From: CBDUZS01 sp965371785
Lineage (GTDB): Bacteria; Fermentibacterota; Fermentibacteria; Fermentibacterales; JCC-6
Assembly (NCBI GenBank): GCA_965371785.1
Contig: CBDUZS010000025.1
Location: 1 to 37,882, forward strand
Direction: 5' to 3'
Length of the DNA: 37,882 nucleotides
Shown here: piece after piece, positions 16,300 to 24,900 of the stretch
Position numbering within the stretch: position 1 is the first letter of the stretch
Layout: each line of letters begins with the position of its first letter
Program-made: the position numbers and the translations under genes
The notes under the pieces: model-generated
Seen by the model: the letters and a program-made list of their open reading frames with translations, nothing else
Databases searched by the model: none
Told to the model about the DNA's origin: nothing

Positions 16300-17139
16300 A
16301 TGATTGATCTAGTTACCGAAACAAGAAAACTTCTGAGGGAAACAGGACGCAGTCCTAAGACCGCGAACAGCTATCTCTCGCATATTCGACGTCTCGTCAA
16401 CACTTTTGGCGACGATGCGGGTAATCTCGATACCGAGAGGCTGAAAAGATATCTCGAAACCCTTGTCGATGAACGTAAATCGCTCTCCTACATCAATCAG
16501 GCTCAGAGCGCGATCAGATTTCTCTACACGCAACTGCTCAAGAAACCCAACCCTCTTCCGGGTCCGGGTATCGTCAGCAAGAAGGTCCCTCTTCACGATG
16601 TCTTCACCCGGGAAGAAGTTGCTGTCATCATTTCAAACGTCCCGGATATGAAGTACAGGCTATCTCTCATGCTCGTCTATTCATCAGGTCTCCGGGTAGG
16701 TGAAACTGCTTATCTCAGAAAGGGAAACGTTGACCTAGATAATCTCGTCATTCATGTCAACGATCGTCCCGGCAAACATATCAGGGATACGATCCTGGCC
16801 AGGAGCACCGCAGGCCTGCTCAAGCAGTATCTCGATTTCCGCAACGACGATTCACCTTATCTGTTCCCCGGCAGGGGAAAGTCCAACTACGTTTCAGCGA
16901 GAACGATTCAGAGGGCGTTTACAGAAGCCCTTCTCTCGGCTGGAATCGAGCGTCATGCAACACTTGGCTGGCTCAGACACAGTTTCGCAGTACATCTCCT
17001 TGAAGACGGTGTCGATAGAAGGATGGTCCAGAAGCTTCTCGGTATTACAACACCTTCGATGATCACTCCTTACCTGAAGCTCGCCAAGAAGAGAAGCCAT
17101 CTGAGAGTGATGAGCCCGGCAGACAGGTTCATGCCCTAG
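16300..17139 (+). CDS. Tyrosine recombinase (XerC/D- or integron-integrase-like), atypical active site
   Basis: Site-specific recombinase of 279 residues with an N-terminal SAM-like core-binding domain (about 1-85) and a catalytic domain (about 100-265). Arg132 in SSGLRVGE is catalytic Arg I; Lys159 in RPGKHIRDT may be the beta-hairpin lysine; Arg226-His227 in LRHSFAVHLLEDG and Tyr258 in TPYLK complete the recognisable residues. Two positions deviate: the His of the usual HxLR motif is Gly223 (LGWLR), and the usual LGH motif is LGI (Ile249). It could be a weakened, specialised or inactive enzyme. It stands alone between the sensor kinase and the ahcY operon, with its own promoter and terminator, and no neighbouring phage or transposon genes are visible. 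Confidence 0.88.
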   Translation: MIDLVTETRKLLRETGRSPKTANSYLSHIRRLVNTFGDDAGNLDTERLKRYLETLVDERKSLSYINQAQSAIRFLYTQLLKKPNPLPGPGIVSKKVPLHDVFTREEVAVIISNVPDMKYRLSLMLVYSSGLRVGETAYLRKGNVDLDNLVIHVNDRPGKHIRDTILARSTAGLLKQYLDFRNDDSPYLFPGRGKSNYVSARTIQRAFTEALLSAGIERHATLGWLRHSFAVHLLEDGVDRRMVQKLLGITTPSMITPYLKLAKKRSHLRVMSPADRFMP

Positions 17140-17162
17140 CAGCGGGATATCACCGGCATGTC

Positions 17163-17197
17163 ACGGCGCAGCCACGCAGGCTGCGCCGTTCTTCATT
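17163..17197 (+). terminator. Intrinsic terminator after the recombinase gene
   Basis: A perfect 11-bp stem (17163-17173 with 17179-17189, ACGGCGCAGCC/GGCTGCGCCGT) around a five-base loop, followed by TTCTTCATT. It lies 23 bases after the recombinase stop and just before the end of the convergent PH-like gene. The T-rich side is on the plus strand, but the stem could also slow transcription from the other side. Confidence 0.85.
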
Positions 17198-17834
17198 CCC
17201 GACCGGTAAGAGTGCGTTTCAGAGCAGGCCAGAACAAAGAGAAAACACCACCTACAACTGCCCCCGACAGAGCTCCGCCCAACGCTCCGTAGAATCCTCC
17301 CGCAAAAGCAAGGGGCACTGCAAACAGGAAACCGGTGATGATGGCTGCCTTCAGAACCCTCATGCCGGTAGAATCATCCTGTTTCCGTTCCGAGGAGAGA
17401 TCCACCGTGGAAGGAATGTCCGGTCTGGCGTTTCCTATTATCTCTGCAAGCCGGACTCCCGCGTTTCTGTTTCCTTCGAATCGAGGTATGGATCGGAAAT
17501 TGATGTGGATGGATCTTTCGCCAGTCTTCCGGATTATCAGGCTAGTGGTCAGAGCGTTCACTATTGCACTCTCAATATTGATCCTTGCCCAGCGGGGAAT
17601 TGTGGAATCACCTTTTCTCACCTCGAGGGCATCCAGTTGATCAAAAGGTATCTCATCGATTCTCTTCGTTTTCAGGCTGATCGTCACGTATTCGAGAATC
17701 AGACGAGTCTCCGTTACTCCGATGAATACGTTCCGAGCACCCACTGCTCCCCATCCTGCATCAAGGAGAACCTCATCGTACCCGAGAAGAGCCTGCATCC
17801 TGGCGTGCAGATCTTCGTTTCCCCGAAGTGCCAT
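17193..17834 (-). CDS. PH-like domain protein with C-terminal membrane hairpin
   Basis: Protein of 213 residues that I cannot assign to a characterised family. Residues about 20-110 form a beta-rich domain (GYDEVLLDAGWGAV, VFIGVTETRLILEYV, IPFDQLDALEVRKG, SLIIRKTGERSIHINF) with the rhythm of bacterial PH (bPH) domains. Residues about 158-205 are a Gly/Ala-rich hydrophobic hairpin (FLFAVPLAFAGGFYGALGGALSGAVVGG) of glycine-zipper type, suggesting membrane insertion. A GGAGGTGAG precedes the ATG. It follows ahcY by 27 bases, so it is probably the third gene of the SahR-ahcY transcript; a link to methyl-cycle metabolism is not evident. Confidence 0.72.
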   Translation of the reverse strand: MALRGNEDLHARMQALLGYDEVLLDAGWGAVGARNVFIGVTETRLILEYVTISLKTKRIDEIPFDQLDALEVRKGDSTIPRWARINIESAIVNALTTSLIIRKTGERSIHINFRSIPRFEGNRNAGVRLAEIIGNARPDIPSTVDLSSERKQDDSTGMRVLKAAIITGFLFAVPLAFAGGFYGALGGALSGAVVGGVFSLFWPALKRTLTGRE

Positions 17835-17861
17835 TGTCTCACCTCCACCCGGTCCCGCCGG

Positions 17862-19271
17862 TTAATACCTGTAATGCTCTGGCTTGTACGGTCCTTCCGG
17901 ATCGACCCCGATGTACTCGGCCTGAACGGGAGTGAGCAGCGTTAGTGTCACACCCAGCTTCTGGAGGTGGAATCTCGCAACTTCCTCATCCAGTTTCTTT
18001 GGAAGCATGTAGACTCCGGTCTCGGGTCTCTCATCCACAAGGGCAATCAGCGCAAGGCACTGGTTGGTAAAGGAGTTTGACATCACAAAACTCGGATGCC
18101 CGGTTGCGCAGCCCAGGTTAACGAGTCTGCCCTCGGCAAGCAGGATTATCGAATGTCCATCCTCAAACGTGAACCTGTGAACCTGGGGCTTGATCTCCTC
18201 TTTCAGCATCCCTGGCCATGCCTCCAGGCCGGCGACATCTATCTCGTTATCGAAATGACCAATGTTACAGACGATTGCCTGATCCTTCATCAGGCTCATG
18301 TGAAGAGCGGTAATGACGTTGAAGTTACCCGTCGCCGTCACGAATATGTCCGCTTCGGCTAGGCCCTTCTCAACGGTGGTAACCTCGAATCCCTCCATTG
18401 CCGCCTGAAGAGCGCAGATGGGGTCGATTTCCGTTATCAGGATTCTCGCGCCGAATCCGTGCATGCTCTGGGCACAGCCCTTGCCGACGTCTCCGTATCC
18501 GCAGATCAGGACGATCTTTCCTGCAACCATTACATCCGTTGCCCTCTTGATCCCGTCAGCAAGGGACTCACGGCAGCCGTACAGGTTGTCGAACTTGCTC
18601 TTTGTGACCGAGTCGTTGACGTTGTACGCGGCGAACAGGAGCCTGCCTCCCTTCAACATCTGGTAGAGTCTGTGTACTCCGGTCGTGGTCTCTTCCGATA
18701 CACCAAGGACCTCGCTGGAAATGGAGGTCCAGAAGGATGGGTTGTCAGAGATGCCTGCCGAGAGGTTCTCATGAAGCCGTCTCTCGTCCTCAGAGCCTTC
18801 GACAAGCTCTGGAATAGAACCCGTCTTTCCAAATGCTTCCTCCAGCTCCTGCCCCCTGTGGATCATCAGCGTTGCATCGCCCCCGTCATCGACAATGAGA
18901 TTCGGGCCGAGACCTCCGGGAAATGTCAGCGCCTTTCTCGTGCACCACCAGTACTCCTCGAGTGTTTCCCCCTTCCATGCGAAGACGGGAACTCCTGCGA
19001 AGGCCATGGCCGCTGCAGCATGATCCTGTGTCGAGAAGATATTGCAGCTTGCCCACCTCACCCGGGCGCCGAGTTCCTGAAGAGTCTCGATCAGTACCGC
19101 GGTCTGTATCGTCATGTGGAGTGAGCCGGAAACCCTCAGGCCCTCGAGAGGCTTGCTGACCCCGTACTTCTTCCTGACGGCCATGAGACCGGGCATTTCC
19201 TTCTCGGCTATTTCGATCTCTCTTCTGCCGAAAGCGGCAAGATCCAGATCCGCTACCCTGAAATCACTCAC
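17862..19271 (-). CDS. ahcY: S-adenosylhomocysteine hydrolase (adenosylhomocysteinase)
   Basis: Cytoplasmic NAD-dependent enzyme that splits S-adenosylhomocysteine (SAH) into adenosine and homocysteine, removing the product inhibitor of methyltransferases and feeding the methionine cycle. The 469-residue protein has the full family pattern: SLHMTIQTAVLIETL, ASCNIFSTQDHAAAA, DDGGDATLMIH, the NAD-binding GYGDVGKGCAQSM, CNIGHFDNEID and the C-terminal GPYKPEHYRY. The start is a GTG at 19271 in a GTGA overlap with the upstream regulator stop, with GGAG about nine bases ahead. Lying directly behind a SAM-binding ArsR-type regulator gives a strong functional link. Confidence 0.97.
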   Translation of the reverse strand: MSDFRVADLDLAAFGRREIEIAEKEMPGLMAVRKKYGVSKPLEGLRVSGSLHMTIQTAVLIETLQELGARVRWASCNIFSTQDHAAAAMAFAGVPVFAWKGETLEEYWWCTRKALTFPGGLGPNLIVDDGGDATLMIHRGQELEEAFGKTGSIPELVEGSEDERRLHENLSAGISDNPSFWTSISSEVLGVSEETTTGVHRLYQMLKGGRLLFAAYNVNDSVTKSKFDNLYGCRESLADGIKRATDVMVAGKIVLICGYGDVGKGCAQSMHGFGARILITEIDPICALQAAMEGFEVTTVEKGLAEADIFVTATGNFNVITALHMSLMKDQAIVCNIGHFDNEIDVAGLEAWPGMLKEEIKPQVHRFTFEDGHSIILLAEGRLVNLGCATGHPSFVMSNSFTNQCLALIALVDERPETGVYMLPKKLDEEVARFHLQKLGVTLTLLTPVQAEYIGVDPEGPYKPEHYRY

Positions 19272-20188
19272 GAATGGGTCTCCTTTCTCATACAGCTCAT
19301 TGCATACACTCTTCCAGCGGCAAGAACTATGCCCTGGTCGAACTCGAAACCTGCAATTTCAGCCATCAACCTCAATTCTTCGATCTCGAATCCTGGCCAA
19401 AGATCGCCGTGAACGAGTCTCATTTCTTCCGATTCATGCCTGGTCAATTCAACGATCACGCAGACCCCTTGCGGTCTCAGGATCCTGTGGGCCTCTCCGA
19501 GTACCGCTGCAGGCTCTCCAATATGATGCAGGACCATATGTATGAATACGGCATCGACAAACGAATCACCGACCGGAAGATGTTCGGCATCACCAAGCCT
19601 GACCTCAGCCCTTGATCCTATCCCCAGCTCGGCAATGAGTTCTCTGGATGACGAAAGCATGTTTCTGGAATTGTCTACGCCGATAATCCTGTTTGCCAGC
19701 CCGGCAAGCCAGGGCAACATTCTACCCTTTCCGCAGCCGATCTCGAGAACTCTGTCAGGTGTACCCAGGAAGGGAGCAACCTCCTCGAAGTACTTCTCGG
19801 GATCGGGGAGCAATTCACTGATGGACGACCATTCCTCGGCGACTTCATCGAAGAACTCCCTGGAGGCCTCGAGCCTCTTGATGTAGCACCGTGAAAGTTC
19901 CTCCATGTCAGTCGAATTCGAGGGTACTCTGTCATGTTCTGAATTAATGACATCGAGCATCGCCGATACCAGATTATCACTCCTGTTGAGATGGTAGTAG
20001 ACCCACCCGGATCTTCCCTCCCTCCGGACTACATCGGAGCCGAGCATGATCTTGAGGTGATGGCTTACGTTCGACTGGCTGAGATGCAGCACTGTGGATA
20101 TCTCGCTGACGTTAAGGGGACCCCTCCCCAGAATGAGTACAATTCTGAGCCTGTTGGGGTCGCAGAGAGATTTGAACAAACGTTCCAT
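19268..20188 (-). CDS. ArsR-family regulator fused to a SAM-dependent methyltransferase domain (SahR-like)
   Basis: Fusion of 306 residues. Residues 1-85 are an ArsR winged helix (DPNRLRIVLIL, VSEISTVLHLSQSNVSHHLK, YYHL). Residues about 110-250 are a class I methyltransferase fold with motif I VLEIGCGKGRMLPWL (147-161), an acidic residue in GVDNS and the post-motif LRPQGVCVIVEL. Known SahR regulators are ArsR-type, control ahcY and methionine genes in proteobacteria and sense SAH; the operon here (regulator then ahcY) fits such a role, but orthology is inferred. The metal-binding cysteines of classical ArsR are not apparent in the recognition helix region. The ATG at 20188 has no ribosome-binding site because the predicted transcript starts at or next to it. 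It may be an active methyltransferase or only a ligand sensor. Confidence 0.88.
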   Translation of the reverse strand: MERLFKSLCDPNRLRIVLILGRGPLNVSEISTVLHLSQSNVSHHLKIMLGSDVVRREGRSGWVYYHLNRSDNLVSAMLDVINSEHDRVPSNSTDMEELSRCYIKRLEASREFFDEVAEEWSSISELLPDPEKYFEEVAPFLGTPDRVLEIGCGKGRMLPWLAGLANRIIGVDNSRNMLSSSRELIAELGIGSRAEVRLGDAEHLPVGDSFVDAVFIHMVLHHIGEPAAVLGEAHRILRPQGVCVIVELTRHESEEMRLVHGDLWPGFEIEELRLMAEIAGFEFDQGIVLAAGRVYAMSCMRKETHS

Positions 20189-20195
20189 GCGAGTA

Positions 20196-20224
20196 TCTAT
20201 ATGAATATATGTTCATATAGTCAA
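20196..20224 (-). promoter_or_regulatory. Promoter with overlapping palindromic operator for the SahR-like/ahcY operon
   Basis: On the minus strand TTGACT (20219-20224), 17 bases, TATAGA (20196-20201). The 24-base interval 20197-20220 is an imperfect palindrome with nine-base arms CTATATGAA/TTCATATAG and six central bases, of the kind bound by ArsR/SmtB dimers; it covers both the spacer and parts of the two hexamers, so binding should block polymerase. The predicted start site falls about seven bases after the -10, on or beside the A of the ATG at 20188, which implies a leaderless mRNA. Confidence 0.65.
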
Positions 20225-20258
20225 GCACATGGCGGGACAGGGTAAAAAACAGGCTGTG

Positions 20259-20286
20259 TTGACAATTCATACTATTTTTGTATGAT
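20259..20286 (+). promoter_or_regulatory. Near-consensus promoter of a small RNA
   Basis: TTGACA (20259-20264, perfect), 16-base spacer, TATGAT (20281-20286, five of six). Expected start at about 20292-20294. There is no ORF downstream on this strand, and transcription runs into the structured region and terminator at 20464-20493. Confidence 0.65.
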
Positions 20287-20292
20287 ATTCCC

Positions 20293-20493
20293 GGGTACTG
20301 GTGGGTACGAGTTGAAACCATTCGGAAGGGAGTTTCTTTCCAGAGGCAACCAACGGGGTTCCTGCGCCATCCCTTTCCGAGCCAAACCTCTATGGAACCT
20401 TAAGCCTTCTCGGATGTTACTGCCGATACGAATGGTTCGTCTTCGTACCCAGCTTTTGCCTGAGGGCACTTCTCAAGGAGTGCCCTTTTCTCT
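20293..20493 (+). ncRNA. Putative structured small RNA, about 200 nt, family unassigned (6S-like layout possible)
   Basis: This 313-base gap between the SahR-like gene and the Omp85-like gene has no convincing ORF. Downstream of the promoter, 20302-20310 pairs with 20443-20451 (nine bp) and 20316-20324 pairs with 20429-20437 (nine bp), separated by a symmetric five-by-five internal loop, so the two ends of the RNA form a long closing stem. Inside it, 20340-20346 (CCAGAGG) can pair with 20387-20395 (CCTCTATGG, one or two bulges), and 20325-20331 can alternatively pair with 20370-20377. The outline of closing stem, large asymmetric central bubble and apical stem resembles 6S RNA, but I see no decisive 6S sequence signature. 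It ends in an intrinsic terminator. The structure is seen by eye only. Confidence 0.5.
20464..20493 (+). terminator. Intrinsic terminator of the putative small RNA
   Basis: Stem GGGCACT (20464-20470) with AGTGCCC (20479-20485), eight-base loop, then TTTTCTCT. The T tract is on the plus strand only; no minus-strand T tract follows the stem, so it does not fit as the terminator of the Omp85-like gene that ends at 20502. Confidence 0.75.
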
Positions 20494-20501
20494 ACATGCA
20501 G

Positions 20502-21923
20502 TCAGATGATTGAAGCAAGTGCCCGGAGGTAGAACCTTGCTCTTCCAAGACCTTCCAGCGCAGGGAATCCCACACCGGCATCCATCTCGAGGACGCCTGC
20601 CGTGCCCCTGATACCTGCTCCCATCCCCACCGGGTATCTCATCCCGTCGCGAAGCTCGAGAACGGCAATGTCGGCAAATACGTAGACCCTCGTTGATGTT
20701 TCCCCGATGGACAGTTCCGGTCTGGCAACCAGATAGCGGCCTGCCCTGAAGGAGTTCTCGGGATACCCTCTGAGTGTCTCCATTCCGCCAACCGCTTTCA
20801 TCCGTCCATCGATCCACTCACCTTCGAATACGCCGCCTGACAGCAATCCAAACCCAGCTCCAAATATCCCTCGGAACAGATCACCCTGGAAATCCATGTC
20901 GGCAGATGCCAGCACGTATCCCGAATCAGACCCTGATGCATGTCCGATCCTGGATTCGAGTGAAGCCTCGATTCCCTGCCACCCCTGACGTACTCTCTTG
21001 CCGGTAAGCAGTCCAATTCCCCCAATTGCATAGCTATAGCTTCTGTCGACGGAGTCAGCATGGTATCCCTTCCACAAGCCCGCACCGGCCCATGTCTCGA
21101 GCGATTCGAGCCCGAGAATGACTACCACTTCTATCTCCCTGTTTACGGCAGTGCTGTCGGGAATCTCCTGCAAAGCCCTCAGCTCCACGGAAAAGGGTGA
21201 GCGGAATATCCAGGGCTCACGGTATCTCACGGACGCGTCGATTCCCCACTCGGAACTCCATACCGAGAGTTCGAACTGCCTTCCCGTACCCAGGAGATTT
21301 GTTATCGCGACCTCTCCTCCGCCCTCGGCCCTCCCGCTGCCGCCGGTTCCGGAAAAACCCATGGAAGCAGCGAAATAGCCCATGGGTGATTCACTCAGTT
21401 CCTGGATAAGAACAAGGTTTCCATTCTGGCCAAGGGCAAGATGCGTCTCCCCTACCCATTCGATGAATTCGAGCCTCTCGAGCCTGGATTTCCAGGTCCT
21501 TATCTCACTGGGAGAGTACGCTTCCCCTATTCCGGTGTCCAGAAACCGCAGAAGGATCCAGTCCCTGGTCGCAGGTTCGGGTTCGAATCGGATCTCTTCC
21601 AGAAGAGCATGCCTTCCCGGAACCACTCTCAGGACGAGAGTGTCCGGGGATGACAGATAGGTTCCAATTGAAGCAAATGGGTATCCTTCGTACAGGTACC
21701 AGGATAATACGGTTTCTCTCAACTCGGCGATGGATGAGTCGCTGAGTGTTACGAACTGGATACCCTGGAGTTCAGGATCCGGCAGGGGTGGGCTTCCGCC
21801 CAGAAGGACACGAACCTGGCTGACCTGTCCTGAAGCAACTGACATGCATCCGATCAGCAGCAGCACCATGAGCGGTTTCCTCAGAAGTTCACCGTCCCTT
21901 CGAGTCCTCCCTGCTGGCTCCAC
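20502..21923 (-). CDS. Omp85-superfamily outer-membrane protein with short POTRA region (TamA-like)
   Basis: Outer-membrane protein of up to 473 residues. A hydrophobic signal (KPLMVLLLIGCMSVASGQ) is followed by about two POTRA-like units (about 55-103 with YEGYPFASIGTYL, and 108-175) and a beta-barrel of about 290 residues ending in a long aromatic-alternating strand. Residues 384-387, LRGY in METLRGYPENSFRAGRYL, correspond to the lid-loop VRGF/Y motif of Omp85 proteins, followed by the ARPELS strand. It is much shorter than BamA (about 800 residues), closer to TamA or two-partner transporters. The start is unclear: a GTG at 21923 opens the frame, overlapping the upstream gene by 43 bases, and an ATG at codon 19 has GAGGAA upstream. 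It is the last gene of the secretion locus. Confidence 0.82.
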   Translation of the reverse strand: MEPAGRTRRDGELLRKPLMVLLLIGCMSVASGQVSQVRVLLGGSPPLPDPELQGIQFVTLSDSSIAELRETVLSWYLYEGYPFASIGTYLSSPDTLVLRVVPGRHALLEEIRFEPEPATRDWILLRFLDTGIGEAYSPSEIRTWKSRLERLEFIEWVGETHLALGQNGNLVLIQELSESPMGYFAASMGFSGTGGSGRAEGGGEVAITNLLGTGRQFELSVWSSEWGIDASVRYREPWIFRSPFSVELRALQEIPDSTAVNREIEVVVILGLESLETWAGAGLWKGYHADSVDRSYSYAIGGIGLLTGKRVRQGWQGIEASLESRIGHASGSDSGYVLASADMDFQGDLFRGIFGAGFGLLSGGVFEGEWIDGRMKAVGGMETLRGYPENSFRAGRYLVARPELSIGETSTRVYVFADIAVLELRDGMRYPVGMGAGIRGTAGVLEMDAGVGFPALEGLGRARFYLRALASII

Positions 21924-24900
21924 TCAGAGCCTGCGGGTCTCCTTCCCCAGTAGTAAAGGGATAATCTGAGCCACTGTGAGACGGTCTTCCCTATACTCAT
22001 TCTGGCGCTGAGGGATATTCCCCTGTCCGAACCATCGAAGAACCAGGTGGGAAGCGATCCCTCTCCCGGTATGTAACCCAGGGTGATCTGCGCATTGGAT
22101 ATCCATCCCCCTCCCGAAAGGGACGCGTGCGGACGCAAACCGTACATCGTCTCATCGAGACCCTGCTCTATTTCCCGTCTGTTCTCGATGGAAATGGCCA
22201 GACCGGGTTCGAATCCGGATCCGATGATGAGCACGGGATCAACCTCTGCCCTGAGACCTCTTGTCTCCCTGGGTTGATAGAGTTCTTCCCGCTTCATCCA
22301 GATACGGCCCGTCGAACGGATCCGCAGCATTTCAACCGGCAGGATTTCAGGCGAAGCTTCTGCAAGCCACTCCCTCTCCCTTCTGTTACCGGCACCGCTG
22401 TAATCGATCGTCTCATCCCGCAGCCTTCCACGGAGTGTGAATCTTCGAAGCAGACCATACCCCCACCTCCACCATGGTGAGAGTTCTGCCGAGTATCCTC
22501 CCGGCTCATCCGGTAGAAATGCGCCGAAGAGCAGAAAGGTCTCGAGGCGATCGGAACCATTGCGCGACGAGAGATCCAGGGAGCCATCCAGTCCGGACTC
22601 GGTTCCAGTCGAACTGAAGCTGAGCGTGAGATCTGCCTGGACGATCGTCTCTCCCGCACCTCCCGGCTGGTAGTAGATATCGTAGTCTCCCCCGGGATCC
22701 GGATAGTACTCTCCGGTCTCGGTATCGTAGCTGTAGTTTCCTTCTCCTTCCCCTACGTAGATGTAGAGCACTTCCAGTGAGCGGCTGATAACACCTGATC
22801 CACTGTAAATCGCATTCAGCCATAGGGAACCTGCACTTCCCGAGGCACTCAGCCCGATCGCATCAGCGTAGGAGGAACCACCTTCATCCCATGTACTCGT
22901 CGAATGCTCGAAGCTTCCGGTTACTCCCCACCTGCCTGGCCTGCCGCGGCCCTCTAGTGAGTATCGCCATACACGATCCGGTCGGGATATCGCGGAAATC
23001 CGGTCATCCAGCTCCAGTTCTATCATGTACTGCAGCCTGCTGAAGCCCGATTCGAAGGAAAGCCCGGTTTCCCAGTTCCTGAACATCCCGCTCAGACTGT
23101 CTGACCAGCTCTCCTTGAAGAGGAGCAGTCCGATCATGGGAGTGAATTTTCCAAGTGTTCTGGAAAGGCCTCCATGCACATCCAGTGCATTACCCTGCAT
23201 CATGTTCTGGACATCATTCCTGCGAACGTACCGGACTCCGAAGGATGCGTCGAAACCACCTATCCGGGGAGTGACTCCTAGCCCGTAGCGCTCGAGTATT
23301 CCTCCCTCCCTTGCATATCTCCAGCCGCCGGACAGAGAGTAGAGTCCCTCCTGAGCAGCTGAAAGAACCATCAGGTCATCCAGGTATTCGTAATCGGGAG
23401 GAAGCGACCAGCTGGCCAGTGAACTGTCAGCATCTACTTCACCTGCAGCTCTGAACCCGGGTGAGATCCACCTTCCGGAAAGCTTCAGAGCCGTACCGTT
23501 CTCCCAGGACGAGACACCCAGGACGCCACTGATAAAAGAACCGCTTCTGGTCGTTTCCAGGGGATTGTAAAGGTTCCCCGTCCTTCTCGAGAACGTTCCT
23601 TCCAGTTCAGCAGAAACCGGACCCAGAGCAGAGGAGACATGCAATCCGCCGAGCTCATGACTCTCGGGAATCTCGAGATACTGTCTTGGAAGATGAGAGC
23701 CTTCACCCTCCCCTACCCAGAGATATCCACCAGCAGCTGAATCGTATACGTAGTCACCGCTTCCCTGGGGAGGGCGCTGGAACACGACCCTCCAGTTGCC
23801 CGCGTTCAGACCTTCGTAAACGTAATGTCCCAGGCTGTCCTGCGTGTAGCTCCCATTACCTTCACCCACCTCTGTCGCTCCGTTGATCCATGCTTCCATC
23901 GGGTCCTCGCCAGCGGAGCCGAGAGCGTTGATTGCTTCGTCGGTGAGCACGAATCCAAGAGGACTATTCCTGTTATCACTCTGTACCAGACCGGAGAATC
24001 CTACTCTGAGGGAATCGTTGCCGTCCCGGACAGTGGTCCATGATGCATCACCTGCAAAGAGTTCTTTCCGGAAGCCATCCCCCCTGCGGAAAAATGTGAT
24101 CTCCACCCTCTGATCTCTGCGTATGAGTCGGGTCGAAGTGAACGTAAGAAGCCCCGAAGTGTATTCGATCTCGTAATCAGCTGTTTTCCCTCTCGTCATT
24201 CTCTTTCCGTCCAGCCACACGGTTTCGCTTCCGGCAACCACCTCGGCGCCGGTGCAGATCTCGTAGGGGCCCTGAATCCCTTCCTCGGTGTAGAAGACGG
24301 TTCGCGCTCTGGAGACTCCCGATGAGCCGTAGCCGGCAAGTGCGAAAACCCCTCCGGGGGGAGTACCGGAGACCTCCACACCGCTGACTTCCCTCTGCCA
24401 GCCGAGAGCACTCCACTCGCTTCGGTCCCGTACCCAGCCCATATCTCCCAGCCTGGCAGCCCATTTTTCCCCTTCGACCCGCATGATCACCCTGTCCAGC
24501 TCGGACAGGAGCTCGGAGTATCCGGCTCCGATGGGAAGATTCTCGTCGGTAATACTGCCGGAGACGTGAATGCCCGGGGTGAGCATTCCCTCTATCGAGA
24601 TCCTCGTTCCCTGAGTCATCCCTCCGCCGTCACCAACGGAGAGACCGAGCCTTTTAGCGCCGGATATGTAGAGACCGTGATCGGAAACGTCCATGTATCC
24701 CGAACCGCCCGGAAGGCTGAGCGGAATTCGTTCCAGTGGTACGAGGTCGAGGTGACCGGAGTTGGAGACACTCAGGGGAAGGCGCCGAAACACCAGGGTA
24801 ACACTGTCACCGGATGCCGGTGCGGGATCAACGACCAATCCAATCCTGCTTCCCGATGCTCCGCTGACTGCTGGAAAGGTGTCGGAGTCGACAACGGCAA

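Noticed and set aside
16300..17139. Tyrosine recombinase as part of an integrated element or integron
   Set aside because: No attC-like repeats, cassettes, phage genes, tRNA attachment site or transposon ends are visible nearby.
20225..20460. SAM/SAH riboswitch for the ahcY operon on the minus strand
   Set aside because: The operon promoter at 20196-20224 lies downstream of this region in the minus direction, so it would not be in the leader; the terminator T tract is on the plus strand, and no SAH-riboswitch core was recognised.
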